Positions 24,801 through 33,840 are shown, numbered from the stretch's first letter. The stretch is 34,510 bases of DNA from Chitinophagaceae bacterium (GCA_947447825.1 CANFLL010000043.1:1-34510); one strand, 5' to 3'. The notes: generated by a model from the sequence alone, not told the origin. Program-made: numbers and translations.

Positions 24801-27800
24801 TACACCCCCTCCACTATTTTTATATCTTCTTCTGTTAGCCCATATAACTGATACACCAATACATCTATTTGCCTTTCCAACTCGGTAGTGTCTTGGTTTT
24901 GTTCTTTGGCAGAAAGGATTTTATCTACTAAAATACTTATCTCCGCACTTTCTTGTTCCTTGTGTACAATAGGCAATGTTTCTACGTAAGCCTTAGACAT
25001 AGAAAAGTAACCACCTCGCATTTTAGAAACAATAGAGCCAAAATAGAAGTAGGCAAGTTTAGAATTTAATACACCAAGTAAAAAGTTATCTTTTCTTGGA
25101 ATAATGAAGGTTGTTTTATTGAGATATACACCCGCCTCCACAAAACAAAATTGATTATTAAGTGATGTTTCAGGCCACACAATTTTCTCGTTTTCAAATG
25201 CATTATAATAGTCGCAAGCCCTTAACTCCCACCAATAATCTCCTTTATCTGTTCTTTCCTCTGCCTTGTTTCTAAATGGTAATAAATGCGAAGAAATAGA
25301 AGGATATTGATTCTTTAACCAAGCCCAAGCGGTATCGTATTGCGCCGTAGAAATATGTTTTTTAGTATATCCTTTCGGGAATAAGATAATCCAAGTATCT
25401 ACTATTGGCTCAATATAACTCTTGATATTCTTTCCTGCCAAGAAAGGTTTTATAACCTCCGCACTTTCTGCATAAGCTTCTATCAATTTATCTTTTGTCT
25501 CTTTATCAATTAAAAAAGCTTCGTTGAGTGCTGTCTTGATTCCATAATAAATTTTATCATCTACATAATCACCTAAAGTCTTACCCAATGTTTTTAACTT
25601 ACTCAATAAGTTTTGCGTACTATCATCTACCAATGTCCACCCGCCCTTGCTTGACAATAAGGTTTTATTTACTTTAAATGCTTTTTGGATTATATACTTA
25701 TCTAATCCATTTGGATAGTTTAAGGTATCTATAATTGCGGAATTGAATAACTTATTTTCTTTTTTACAATTTACTATTGATAACAAACTTGGATAGGTGG
25801 TCGCTTCATCAAAAACTGGCAAATCACCAAAATCTACAATGGTATCTATCTCATATTGTATAATCCAGCTTCTTAAATTTTCTCCATAACCCGCTTTCAT
25901 CCATTTATTGGGTAGTATATAAGTAAAGTGGCCATTAGGCTTTAATAAGGTTAATCCTTTTTCTACAAAATACACATACAAATCTGCCGAACCCATAAAA
26001 GTTTTGTAGTTGGTTTGCAGATACCCTTTCATACTGGTAAACTCTTCTTGCCTTATATAAGGCGGATTTGCAATTACCACATCAAATCCCAAAAACTTAC
26101 CTTCATCATCCAATACTTCCGGAAACTCGAATCGCCATTCAAAAGCACCTTTAAATATAGCATTTGCCTTTACCTCTTCCAATTCAGTTTCAAGTGTTTT
26201 TACTTCCGCCTCAATCTTCTTCTTCTCTTCGTTAGCATTTTTCTTTTTGCCTTTACCATAGTGTGCTTCGTCCTCAAACATCATGTTGCCCGAGAAACGA
26301 TAATACAAATCGTACAAAAGTTTGTCTAGTCTTTTCTTTTTGGGATCACTGAGTCTTATCTGTGTTACAATATCTGTTTTAATGCCGCTGATTATCTTTT
26401 GCAGTTCTCGTTTGGCATCTCTATTTCGCTCATTCTTGTATTTGGTTACAAACTCACGGTATTCTTTTACGGTGTATTTAATGCTTTTTAATGATTGAGT
26501 AAGGTCGGCATCCAATGCAAAGCGGCTCAATAAACTATTCCCACATTTGATGTTGATGTCAATATTGGGTAATGTTTCTAGTTGGGTATAGTCTGTTTCT
26601 TCCTTGTAGTAAGCATTCTTCAAAAGCTCTATCCAAAGCCTTAATCTACAAATCTTTACACTATTGGGGTTTATGTCCACACCAAACAAACAGTTTTCTA
26701 TTAGTTGTTGCTTCTCATGAAAGAGTGTTTTTTGAAGTGTTTGTATTTGTATGCTGGAAGGGTACTTGCCTTCTAATATTTCATAGGTAAGCTCTTGCTG
26801 ATGTTTTATATCGTTCACCACTAATTCATCGTTAACAATCTCTATCTCATAAACACCAATAGCGTTTCCTTTTACATCCGCTAAAATGCCTAATTCGGCC
26901 TTGATTGCAATTATTTCATTTAATGCAGAAACTAAGAAGTGACCACTACCCACAGCAGGGTCGCAGATTTTTAAAGAGTTTACAATCTTATTCAGCCTTA
27001 AAATATCTTCACTTTTGAAATGCCTAAGAGAATAGCCTTTTACATCTTCATAGCTATCAAACATTGTTTCGCCCGTAGGTGCTATTGCTTCATTAAACTT
27101 TTGCACCACAGATTGCCTGATACTCTCACGGCACATATACATGGTAATGAAGCCTGGCGTAAAAATGCTGCCATCCTTATAGCCATTTATCTTCTCGAAT
27201 ATCTTGCCTAGCACCGAGGCATTTATCAGGTCTTTACTTTCTTCCTGTATATCTTCTTTGCCCTCACTGGCAAAATCGTAAGCATCCAGAAATGCAAATA
27301 GGTATTGCAGCGTAGGTAGTTTCTTGGCTTTCTTTTTAAGGTCTTTCAATACGGTATTACCTAAAAATTCTAGCTCACCACTATTATCCAACGAATTAAT
27401 CTTGATGGTATGGTCTTCCAACTCGCTTATCTCAAACAGCGAACTATTCAGGTAAGGCACTTTAGCATATTTGTTTTTCAATGCCTCCGTTCTGTCGTTC
27501 ACATTTATGGCAAGTACCTTATGGAACAGTTTAAAAAGTTCGTCGAAATCGTTGATAGTTTCCGTATTCAAAAACCTGTAACCCCCTTCGCCCCCTGAAG
27601 GGGGTTTGGTCGTCTTATGATAGGAGGTTAATTGACCTTCTAATAATTTAAGAAACAAAATACGGTTCATCCAAGTGATGCAAAGTTCTAACGCCACATT
27701 AAAGATGCGGTCGGGCAATGTGGCACCGTATAAACTGGCATCTGGCAAACGGTGCAATACATCTTCGGTAGCAATGGCATCAATGGTGGTTTCTAAAAGA

Positions 27801-28651
27801 GAGGCAGCGTGTCTGTTCTCCTTTTTTCGTCGGATAATATTTTTGCCGCCCTCCTTCACCTCCTCCAAACCAATGATGTGCAATAACTCCTTATAAAACT
27901 TGTCGTTTAGTGAGTTACTATCATTTGGCGAAGCAATCTTTAGTAAATGTTGGGGAGACAGTATCTTGTACAAGGCAATCAATTCCCTATCATCTTCCTT
28001 TTTGTCATTGCGCAATATCTTGTCATATCTGGTAATATCAAAATACACACAAGGTATTTCAATGTCCAACTTGGCTATTGCTTTGCTTACTTCCTCATAA
28101 AAGAACGGATTATCTTTCTTTTCCGCCACCTTGTTTTCATACAGTTTTTTGATGGCCGTGTTGCGATAAATGTGTTTATCAAACCAGTTTGCATCTATTA
28201 TATACCACTCATTAATGTTAGTAATTACCAGTTGCTTTAGTTCGTTATTATCGTTGGTAATGCGTTCATTTAGGTAATACAACACCAACTCGTGCAAAGC
28301 CTTTTTGTTGGCATTATCGGTGGTAATCATTTCGCCTTTGTTAGACGGACGCTTGGCTTCTATTATCACCCCAACTTTAGTATCGGCAGTTTTGCCAAGA
28401 TGTATTACTAAATCTTTTTTATCCTTGGTATTAATGGCATTAGTGTCTTTGTAGTAAGTATCGCGCAGAAAGTCGCGGATATCATTCTTCAAATGTTCTT
28501 CGGTTTCATCCTTTGGCAATTGTTCAATCACCTTAATCTTATCTAATAGAGAGATAAGGTTTGTCTTGAAGGCATCAATCCCACTCCTCAAAGGTTTCTG
28601 CTTTAAAAAGGGCTTCAATGCCTGCTTGGGTGATTGGATGGATAGTTTCAT
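24800..28651 (-). CDS. Type IIG restriction-modification enzyme (Eco57I-like methylase with nuclease domain)
   Basis: 1283 aa in one polypeptide. The N-terminal PD-(D/E)XK-like nuclease has Asp80 (KKDLVIHLG) and Glu98/Lys100 in VIIEAKRPSNKGEM. A helical middle region follows. The N6-adenine methyltransferase has motif I near 563 (ICDPAVGSGHFLVSAL) and motif IV NPPY near 861 (DVVIANPPYIRQEEF), preceded by an expanded coiled insertion (EEKKKIEAEVKTLETELEEV). The C-terminal third (WIILFPKGYTKKHI, FIIPRKDNFLLGVLNSKLAY, MRGGYFSMSKAYVETLPI) looks like a TaqI/Eco57I-type target-recognition domain. It methylates one strand and cuts nearby; no separate specificity subunit is needed. At residues about 349-357 a Gly/Pro-rich loop is encoded by an inserted palindromic repeat. 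Adjacent small putative toxin-antitoxin genes suggest a defence cluster. Confidence 0.92.
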   Translation of the reverse strand: MKLSIQSPKQALKPFLKQKPLRSGIDAFKTNLISLLDKIKVIEQLPKDETEEHLKNDIRDFLRDTYYKDTNAINTKDKKDLVIHLGKTADTKVGVIIEAKRPSNKGEMITTDNANKKALHELVLYYLNERITNDNNELKQLVITNINEWYIIDANWFDKHIYRNTAIKKLYENKVAEKKDNPFFYEEVSKAIAKLDIEIPCVYFDITRYDKILRNDKKEDDRELIALYKILSPQHLLKIASPNDSNSLNDKFYKELLHIIGLEEVKEGGKNIIRRKKENRHAASLLETTIDAIATEDVLHRLPDASLYGATLPDRIFNVALELCITWMNRILFLKLLEGQLTSYHKTTKPPSGGEGGYRFLNTETINDFDELFKLFHKVLAINVNDRTEALKNKYAKVPYLNSSLFEISELEDHTIKINSLDNSGELEFLGNTVLKDLKKKAKKLPTLQYLFAFLDAYDFASEGKEDIQEESKDLINASVLGKIFEKINGYKDGSIFTPGFITMYMCRESIRQSVVQKFNEAIAPTGETMFDSYEDVKGYSLRHFKSEDILRLNKIVNSLKICDPAVGSGHFLVSALNEIIAIKAELGILADVKGNAIGVYEIEIVNDELVVNDIKHQQELTYEILEGKYPSSIQIQTLQKTLFHEKQQLIENCLFGVDINPNSVKICRLRLWIELLKNAYYKEETDYTQLETLPNIDINIKCGNSLLSRFALDADLTQSLKSIKYTVKEYREFVTKYKNERNRDAKRELQKIISGIKTDIVTQIRLSDPKKKRLDKLLYDLYYRFSGNMMFEDEAHYGKGKKKNANEEKKKIEAEVKTLETELEEVKANAIFKGAFEWRFEFPEVLDDEGKFLGFDVVIANPPYIRQEEFTSMKGYLQTNYKTFMGSADLYVYFVEKGLTLLKPNGHFTYILPNKWMKAGYGENLRSWIIQYEIDTIVDFGDLPVFDEATTYPSLLSIVNCKKENKLFNSAIIDTLNYPNGLDKYIIQKAFKVNKTLLSSKGGWTLVDDSTQNLLSKLKTLGKTLGDYVDDKIYYGIKTALNEAFLIDKETKDKLIEAYAESAEVIKPFLAGKNIKSYIEPIVDTWIILFPKGYTKKHISTAQYDTAWAWLKNQYPSISSHLLPFRNKAEERTDKGDYWWELRACDYYNAFENEKIVWPETSLNNQFCFVEAGVYLNKTTFIIPRKDNFLLGVLNSKLAYFYFGSIVSKMRGGYFSMSKAYVETLPIVHKEQESAEISILVDKILSAKEQNQDTTELERQIDVLVYQLYGLTEEDIKIVEGV
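27580..27606. repeat. Palindromic repeat inside the type IIG gene, in frame
   Basis: AACCCCCTTC (27580-27589) is perfectly complementary to GAAGGGGGTT (27597-27606) around GCCCCCT. It is far more GC-rich than the surrounding gene, and I recall similar CCCCCTTC/GAAGGGGG palindromes as intergenic repeats in Bacteroidota. It encodes KPPSGGEGG between helical segments without shifting the frame. Confidence 0.75.
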
Positions 28652-28852
28652 TTGTTACTACATTTTTCTATGGCTGTAAAGATGCAAAGAAATTGGATAT
28701 GGGGAGGAGGAATGTTTTTGGAGGGGAATAGAAATTCTCTATACTCCCAAATTATAGGAGTAAACAAAATATTGGCAACCTTATTTGACTAAAAAAAGCA
28801 TAAATCTTCCATTGGACGACTTGTATCTTTTATTACAGGGATTTTAAGTTAA

Positions 28853-29533
28853 TTATTTTAAATATATTTCTCTAAATATCACACTATCGGTGTACGTGTA
28901 TAAAGTTGTGTCAACGCCTTTTAATTTTATACTTGGATTTACCGAAATAAACTTAACATAGTAATTACCAGGGCTTACATTCAGAAAACTTACACGACCA
29001 TTTAAATTGGTACTGTTAGTATATGTACTTCCATTGCAGGTACTATCTGCATAAAATAAGACCTTACTACTGAATAAACATACAGAACAGCTATTGATTA
29101 AGCCTCCATTTATATCCGTTACTGTATATACTATTCCATTTTGTTTGTTCGAGTGACTTAACTTTACACTAAGTGTATCAATAGAGTTTTTGATAGTAAC
29201 TGGTTGTTTACAACTTACTTGAACACCATTTATTACTGTATCAGCAGAAATATAAAAGTCCCCAGAGTTTACGAAAGGAAATAAAAAGTAACCAAAACTA
29301 TCTGTTCTGACTGAATAGATGTAATTAATAGTATCTGATGAGCTACTAATTTTCAAAGTAACATTTGGCAAGTAATTAAATGTTCCATCTCCTTTAATTG
29401 AGTCACTATAAAAAACTCTACCTCTTATATGATTTTTACCATCAGCATCGTTATTAAAATTTTCAAATTTTGTACAGGAGGAGTAAATGAATAGAACTAA
29501 TAAAACTACTATTGAAATTATACTATGTTTCAT
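28853..29533 (-). CDS. Lipoprotein with two carboxypeptidase-regulatory-like domains
   Basis: 226 aa. A signal peptide with lipobox YSSC (Cys20) predicts lipidation. Two beta-sandwich segments follow: residues about 35-130 (HIRGRVFYSDS, TFNYLPNVTLKISSSSD, RTDSFGYFLFPFVNSGDFYI) and about 135-225 (NGIVYTVTDINGGLINSCSV, NLNGRVSFLNVSPGNYYVKF). Both show the CarboxypepD_reg/Cna-B style G..SF..V.PG.Y pattern. It starts 7 nt after the stop of the 893-residue exported protein, so the two are cotranscribed and probably act together at the outer membrane. Function unknown. Confidence 0.75.
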   Translation of the reverse strand: MKHSIISIVVLLVLFIYSSCTKFENFNNDADGKNHIRGRVFYSDSIKGDGTFNYLPNVTLKISSSSDTINYIYSVRTDSFGYFLFPFVNSGDFYISADTVINGVQVSCKQPVTIKNSIDTLSVKLSHSNKQNGIVYTVTDINGGLINSCSVCLFSSKVLFYADSTCNGSTYTNSTNLNGRVSFLNVSPGNYYVKFISVNPSIKLKGVDTTLYTYTDSVIFREIYLK

Positions 29534-29540
29534 AAATTAC

Positions 29541-32222
29541 TTATTTAAAAAATGTAGAAATGATTTTTGTTATTGAGACAGGTTCGAGGTTTAAAGAAAC
29601 ATATAAGCCAGCAGGCTTAAATACCGATTTTTGATCGATGATCTGATTATTTTGAATATGGTATTTAGTAGCTTTATACCAGTGGCATCCTGTTGTTATT
29701 TTTACTCCAGCCCATATATCATAACTTAATCCAGTATAAAAATTCTCCAAAGGATCTTTCAATGCTAATCCTGTAAATATAGAAATTCTATGTCGAATAT
29801 TACGACCTTTTCCTAAGAATGAATTGTCCTGTGTATAGAACCCCCAAGGATAAATATTCACCCCACCAATTACCCTACATCTTTCTGCTTTTGAACTATA
29901 TTGTAAACTGCCTGGAGTGCCATCTCCACCCGAAACTACATTTTGGTCGTAATTATTTACAGCTTCGGCTATGCCAGCACTAAAATATAAATATGTTAGC
30001 TTACCAATATGTATACTATCATTGTAAACAGATCGTAAATAATTATCAGTAGAATCTTTAGGGCGTGCGTAAACTGTATAATTGGCAACTTTTGTAGCAC
30101 CATCCATATTCAATGGTTTTAATAAAGTTTTATAAATTGGAATTTGATTAGTATCACTTTCCAAATGACCCGGGTGTATAGATTTTGCAGTATCTGACAA
30201 GTGCACTAAGACGTCTATTATCTCAAATAGGGGGGCAATTGAGTTTATCTTTATATTTTTTTCAAGCAATTGAATATTATCTGGAGCTTGTTGGAAGTCT
30301 TTAAACCGTGATATTAAACTTAAAAAATCTGATGCTTTTATTTTCTTTGTTTCACTACATTCATTAAAAGTATTACCACAATCACATTGAACAAATGTGT
30401 CTAATAAAGTTGGACGTATGTAAATTTTAACCTTGTTACATGAATCATTATTTTTTTTATTGATATACTCTAAATAGGCTTTTATTAAAACTTTCTTAGC
30501 ATTACTTTTATCTGCATTGCTTATGATAGTCAATTTTTGTTTCGGGTAAAAAGATCCCTCAATAAAATCAACAAAATAAGAATCGCCACAATGGCTTTTT
30601 AAAAAATCATTAAAATCAGCCTTTTTAAAACGACCAAATACTTTTGGGGTAACATTTCCATTCATAATTTTATCTACTGTAATTGGGGCACTTACATTCG
30701 TATTTGATGGTGTAGGTATGAACCCATTTTGTACTTTGACAGCTTTATCAAATATTGATGTAACTTTTACGAAACTTGCGGCAAGCCCTGAAATATTAGA
30801 AATAAAACCTGCACCCTGTTCAGCGAGTGAATTAATATCTGATTGAGCTTTCGATAAATCAGGTATTGATTTATCGCTCTGATGAATACTATCATAAAAA
30901 TTTGACGGGAAATTATATATCAAAACTGTAGCTTGTTCATTTTCAGGAAGATTTATTTTTCTGTAATCAGGTTTATCCATTCTAAAGTGATTGGTGGCAT
31001 TAATCGGCTGAATCCAATCTTTTCTTTTGTTTATATCATTATCTTTTAAAGGAATTGACACACTATTTATAGTACTCCAAACTCTTTTAATTTGATTAAG
31101 AGTATCAATTTGAGCATCGGATTTTGTGCCATCATTTTTAGAATTTACACCATATCTGTTTTCTAATGTAGTTGCCTTCAAAGGATTAAATGTAATTAAT
31201 CCTCCAGTAAACCATAGCCACTTTTTGAAAAAATCAGCAGACTTATTTGTCTTATTATCTTTTATTATTTTTATAACGAAATTTTCATTAAACCTCATTT
31301 CTAGGTTTTTAATAGAATCTCCAATAGACTTAATTTCTTCAAATTTTAAATTTGGGCATGTACTGTAAGGATATTTAGCTATAGTGTCTAAAGAATCAGC
31401 ATAATCTTTCAGTTGTTTTTGTAATGCAGTTAATTGATCCCATGCATGTTTATATTGGGGATTCATTTCTAAGGTTTTAATAGAACCATATGTATCTATT
31501 GATTTATTGTATTTATTTAAAAACCACTCTTTAAATGGGTCTTTATAAATTAATTGAAACTCACAGTAATTAGTATTATTATCTATTAACTCATTTAGAT
31601 TAGGTGGTTTTAACTCAAATATTTTTTTAGACTCTAACATTGAATCTATTTCATTAATTGAAGGAACATAAGTAAAAGGCAATGCTTTATTTTGTGTATA
31701 ATTTTTATTTTTTAGCCAATTTTTAAGTTCTTTGAGTTCTCTAATAATAGAATCAACAACTCCTGAACCCCATAAGTTATCATATAGTTTTTTATACGGA
31801 AGAGAATCATCTTCTAGAGTGTTTATAGATATTTGAATCCTATTTAGAAGAGCAGTTTTAATGTATTGTTTCTGTTTTTCATTTAATGAATCTGAAATTC
31901 GTTTTTCTATTTCAGTAAGCTGCACAAATGGCAAACTAAAATATTTTTTTTGCTTTCTTAAGCTGTCACATTTATACTTACAATGCAGGAACTCATTAAA
32001 CACCGGATAACTTTTTTTTAAATTATCTGATTTTTTACTTATTCCTTTTTTTATTCTATCTTTTCTTTGGGCTGCTTTTTTTGAAATAATTATTTTAGTA
32101 TCAATAGATTGCTTAAATGGGTAATTTAGTAACTGTCCTTTATCATTAAATTTTAATGTGTCTTGTGCTTTTCCAGAAAAGCACAGTGCCAGACATAATA
32201 TTATTAATGTTACCTTATACAT
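29541..32222 (-). CDS. Large exported protein of unknown function with barrel-like C-terminus
   Basis: 893 aa from MYKVTLIILCLALC; the signal peptide ends near SGKAQ. The Met 15 codons upstream would put a basic stretch before it. The body is Lys/Asn/Asp-rich and helical, with recurrent DSL/DSI-type spacing (ISDSLNEKQKQYI, YADSLDTIAKYPYS, GDSIKNLEMRFNENF). A Cys-rich patch lies near 610-650 (NDSCNKVKIYIRP, FVQCDCGNTFNEC). From about residue 740 the sequence turns into alternating strands (KLTYLYFSAGIAEAV, CRVIGGVNIYPWGF, HRISIFTGLALKD, FYTGLSYDIWAGVKI, AGLYVSLNLEPV), like part of an outer-membrane barrel or anchor. No family recognised. It is followed by the lipoprotein gene. Confidence 0.7.
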   Translation of the reverse strand: MYKVTLIILCLALCFSGKAQDTLKFNDKGQLLNYPFKQSIDTKIIISKKAAQRKDRIKKGISKKSDNLKKSYPVFNEFLHCKYKCDSLRKQKKYFSLPFVQLTEIEKRISDSLNEKQKQYIKTALLNRIQISINTLEDDSLPYKKLYDNLWGSGVVDSIIRELKELKNWLKNKNYTQNKALPFTYVPSINEIDSMLESKKIFELKPPNLNELIDNNTNYCEFQLIYKDPFKEWFLNKYNKSIDTYGSIKTLEMNPQYKHAWDQLTALQKQLKDYADSLDTIAKYPYSTCPNLKFEEIKSIGDSIKNLEMRFNENFVIKIIKDNKTNKSADFFKKWLWFTGGLITFNPLKATTLENRYGVNSKNDGTKSDAQIDTLNQIKRVWSTINSVSIPLKDNDINKRKDWIQPINATNHFRMDKPDYRKINLPENEQATVLIYNFPSNFYDSIHQSDKSIPDLSKAQSDINSLAEQGAGFISNISGLAASFVKVTSIFDKAVKVQNGFIPTPSNTNVSAPITVDKIMNGNVTPKVFGRFKKADFNDFLKSHCGDSYFVDFIEGSFYPKQKLTIISNADKSNAKKVLIKAYLEYINKKNNDSCNKVKIYIRPTLLDTFVQCDCGNTFNECSETKKIKASDFLSLISRFKDFQQAPDNIQLLEKNIKINSIAPLFEIIDVLVHLSDTAKSIHPGHLESDTNQIPIYKTLLKPLNMDGATKVANYTVYARPKDSTDNYLRSVYNDSIHIGKLTYLYFSAGIAEAVNNYDQNVVSGGDGTPGSLQYSSKAERCRVIGGVNIYPWGFYTQDNSFLGKGRNIRHRISIFTGLALKDPLENFYTGLSYDIWAGVKITTGCHWYKATKYHIQNNQIIDQKSVFKPAGLYVSLNLEPVSITKIISTFFK

Positions 32223-32308
32223 ATTTATTTTTTTCACACCTACTCTATTCCGTTTTCGGCATCCCATAGCTAGTTTTAATAAAGTGCAGCCACACTTTTT
32301 TGTATATG

Positions 32309-32403
32309 GTCTGAACCATGATTTTTAAGATTTTAAAGATTTAAGAGATTTACATGTAAAATCTCCTTTAATCGATTAAATCAATTAAAATCTAGGTTCA
32401 GAC
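32309..32403. repeat. 95-bp palindromic element (GTCTGAACC family)
   Basis: GTCTGAACC (32309-32317) and GGTTCAGAC (32395-32403) form the ends. The centre, GAGATTTACATGTAAAATCTC-like (32345-32364), is itself nearly palindromic. The AT-rich middle is full of GATTT/AAATC. I recall the GTCTGAACCATGATTT ends as a widespread intergenic palindrome in Bacteroidota. Confidence 0.8.
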
Positions 32404-32679
32404 AAATATTTAATGTATGAAATCCTACAAACCCATTCTAATCTCCCGCAAAATCCTCAGCTAAAAATCTTCTTCTCTATTGGTACTTCAAAACTCGTCT
32501 TCTGGTATTGTTTAGCCGCTTATGTTCCTATAAAATCCTCGCTCTGTAATTATTCAGCAATAATATTCAACTAAATTGAGATAAAAAAATAAAAATGACT
32601 GAAATTTTAAATTTTTTTATAAATAATGGTGTTTAATGCTAAATTTTGTTCAAATTATCCTCTGTTAGGTTAATAAGAT
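32404..32679. other. Intergenic before array D, nothing recognised
   Basis: AT-rich spacer without ORF or hairpin. Part of the gene-free 32223-33100 stretch, whose other contents are the palindromic element and array D. Confidence 0.45.
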
Positions 32680-32931
32680 GGTTTTTATCAAATTAATGTT
32701 GCTTTATCAGACACTTAGTAAGCTTACTCAGCCTCTGACTAAGCTTTATCAGACATTTATATTGCTTTATCAGTCCCTGACTAAGCTTTATCAAACACTA
32801 TTATTGCTTTATCAATCTCTATATTTGCTTTATAAATGGTTGACTAAACATTATCGAACACTAAGTAAGCTTTATCAGTCCCTGATAAAGCTTACTTAAA
32901 CACTGAGTAAACTTCTTTAGCCTCTTATCTA
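32680..32931. repeat. 21-bp phased array D (12 units)
   Basis: Twelve units of exactly 21 nt run from 32680. The left half is nearly constant (GCTTTATCA) and the right half alternates between an ACACT type (units at 32701, 32743, 32785, 32848, 32890) and a YCYCT type (32722, 32764, 32806, 32869, 32911), with a register slip at 32827. This gives a 42-bp dimer. Dyads occur at AGTAAGCTTACT (32717-32728) and at GCTTTATCAG-TCC-CTGATAAAGC (32869-32891). The frame 32678-32899 encodes LYQTLSK-type heptads only as a by-product of the period. It ends 169 bp before the next gene. Confidence 0.9.
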
Positions 32932-33100
32932 GCAGATGATACCTTTCCAAAACGCTATAAAATAGTATGATGTGGCAAAAAATCGCCTTAATAAAAAAAT
33001 AAATACAAAACTCACAATGTATTGTTAAATAACAGTAGCCACAAACTAATACCCCACTAATAGCTTCACTTTACACAAATGCTACTAAAAGCATTAAAAT

Positions 33101-33772
33101 ATGACATTACGAAATACATTTAGCATACCTACCAATCCAGCTGCATTTCATAAATTTCAGAAAACAGTTATTCCAATCTTTATTGCGAAAGGAACACTTT
33201 ATGGTATCCCTCCTCTTTCATTGTCAGATCTTTCGCCAAAAACAATTAAATGGAATGGATTTGTACTTGCCTGCGATACCACCTCTACAAAAGGACCGGG
33301 TGCTACGGCAAACCGTAATGAATTTCAGCAAGAATATAGTGATGACATAGCTGTGATACTAGAAGATTATTTGTTGAATAACCCACTAGTGACAGGTGCC
33401 GACAGGCTTACCTTTCTTATTCATCAGATGGGAGGTTCAAAAAACACCCTCTCAGCTCCTACTAGTACTATTCTAACAAGGATAACTTACATGGAACCAT
33501 TTGCTCATTATTTTTCATTTTCAGATTCAGTTACAGGCAAGATGGCAAAGCCAAAAGGGGTTTCGTTTGTGGAACTTAGGTACGCAATAAGCGTATCACC
33601 TCCTACATCTGTAGACGATTGCGGCAATACCGTTTTTATGAACAAAAATAAAAAAAAGGTGCAGTTCACCAGTATTGATGAAGGTAAAAAAGCATGGTAT
33701 TACGGAAGATATGTAAACAAGAACGGTGATATTGGTCCTTGGTGCGCTATGTTTAATGCAGGGATTATTTAA
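33101..33772 (+). CDS. Hypothetical protein, 223 aa, cytosolic-looking, next to array D
   Basis: No signal peptide or membrane segment, and no family I can name. The N-terminus (RNTFSIPTNPAAFHKFQKTV) is helical after an IPTNP turn. The middle (QEYSDDIAVILEDYLLNNPL, LTFLIHQMGGSKNTLSAP) and the end (VSFVELRYAISVSPPTSVDD, KKAWYYGRYVNKNGDIGPWC) suggest a compact alpha/beta domain ending in a strand-turn-strand with W.Y.GRYVN..G..GPW. This closing pattern is one I associate with Bacteroidota-only proteins that also occur near short repeats; that is memory-based inference. No clear sequence similarity to the 865-1809 protein, which also neighbours an array. Monocistronic. Confidence 0.75.
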   Translation: MTLRNTFSIPTNPAAFHKFQKTVIPIFIAKGTLYGIPPLSLSDLSPKTIKWNGFVLACDTTSTKGPGATANRNEFQQEYSDDIAVILEDYLLNNPLVTGADRLTFLIHQMGGSKNTLSAPTSTILTRITYMEPFAHYFSFSDSVTGKMAKPKGVSFVELRYAISVSPPTSVDDCGNTVFMNKNKKKVQFTSIDEGKKAWYYGRYVNKNGDIGPWCAMFNAGII

Positions 33773-33777
33773 ATCTA

Positions 33778-33840
33778 AAGTTGAAAGTTGTAGAGTTGAA
33801 AGTGAAAAGTCGTAAGTCGTTGGTTGAAAGTTGAAAGCAG
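33778..33840. repeat. Simple GTTGAAAG-type low-complexity repeat
   Basis: Five imperfect copies of AGTTGAAAG with interspersed GTCGTAAGTCGT. It follows the stop of the 33772 gene and has no coding or hairpin signal. Confidence 0.7.

Noticed and set aside
24800-28651. BREX PglX methylase
   Set aside because: No other BREX genes (pglZ, brxC, brxL) are present, and an N-terminal EAK nuclease motif fits a stand-alone type IIG enzyme.
607-32931. CRISPR arrays
   Set aside because: The four arrays have no spacers: units abut directly, are degenerate and only 21 bp long, and no cas gene is present.
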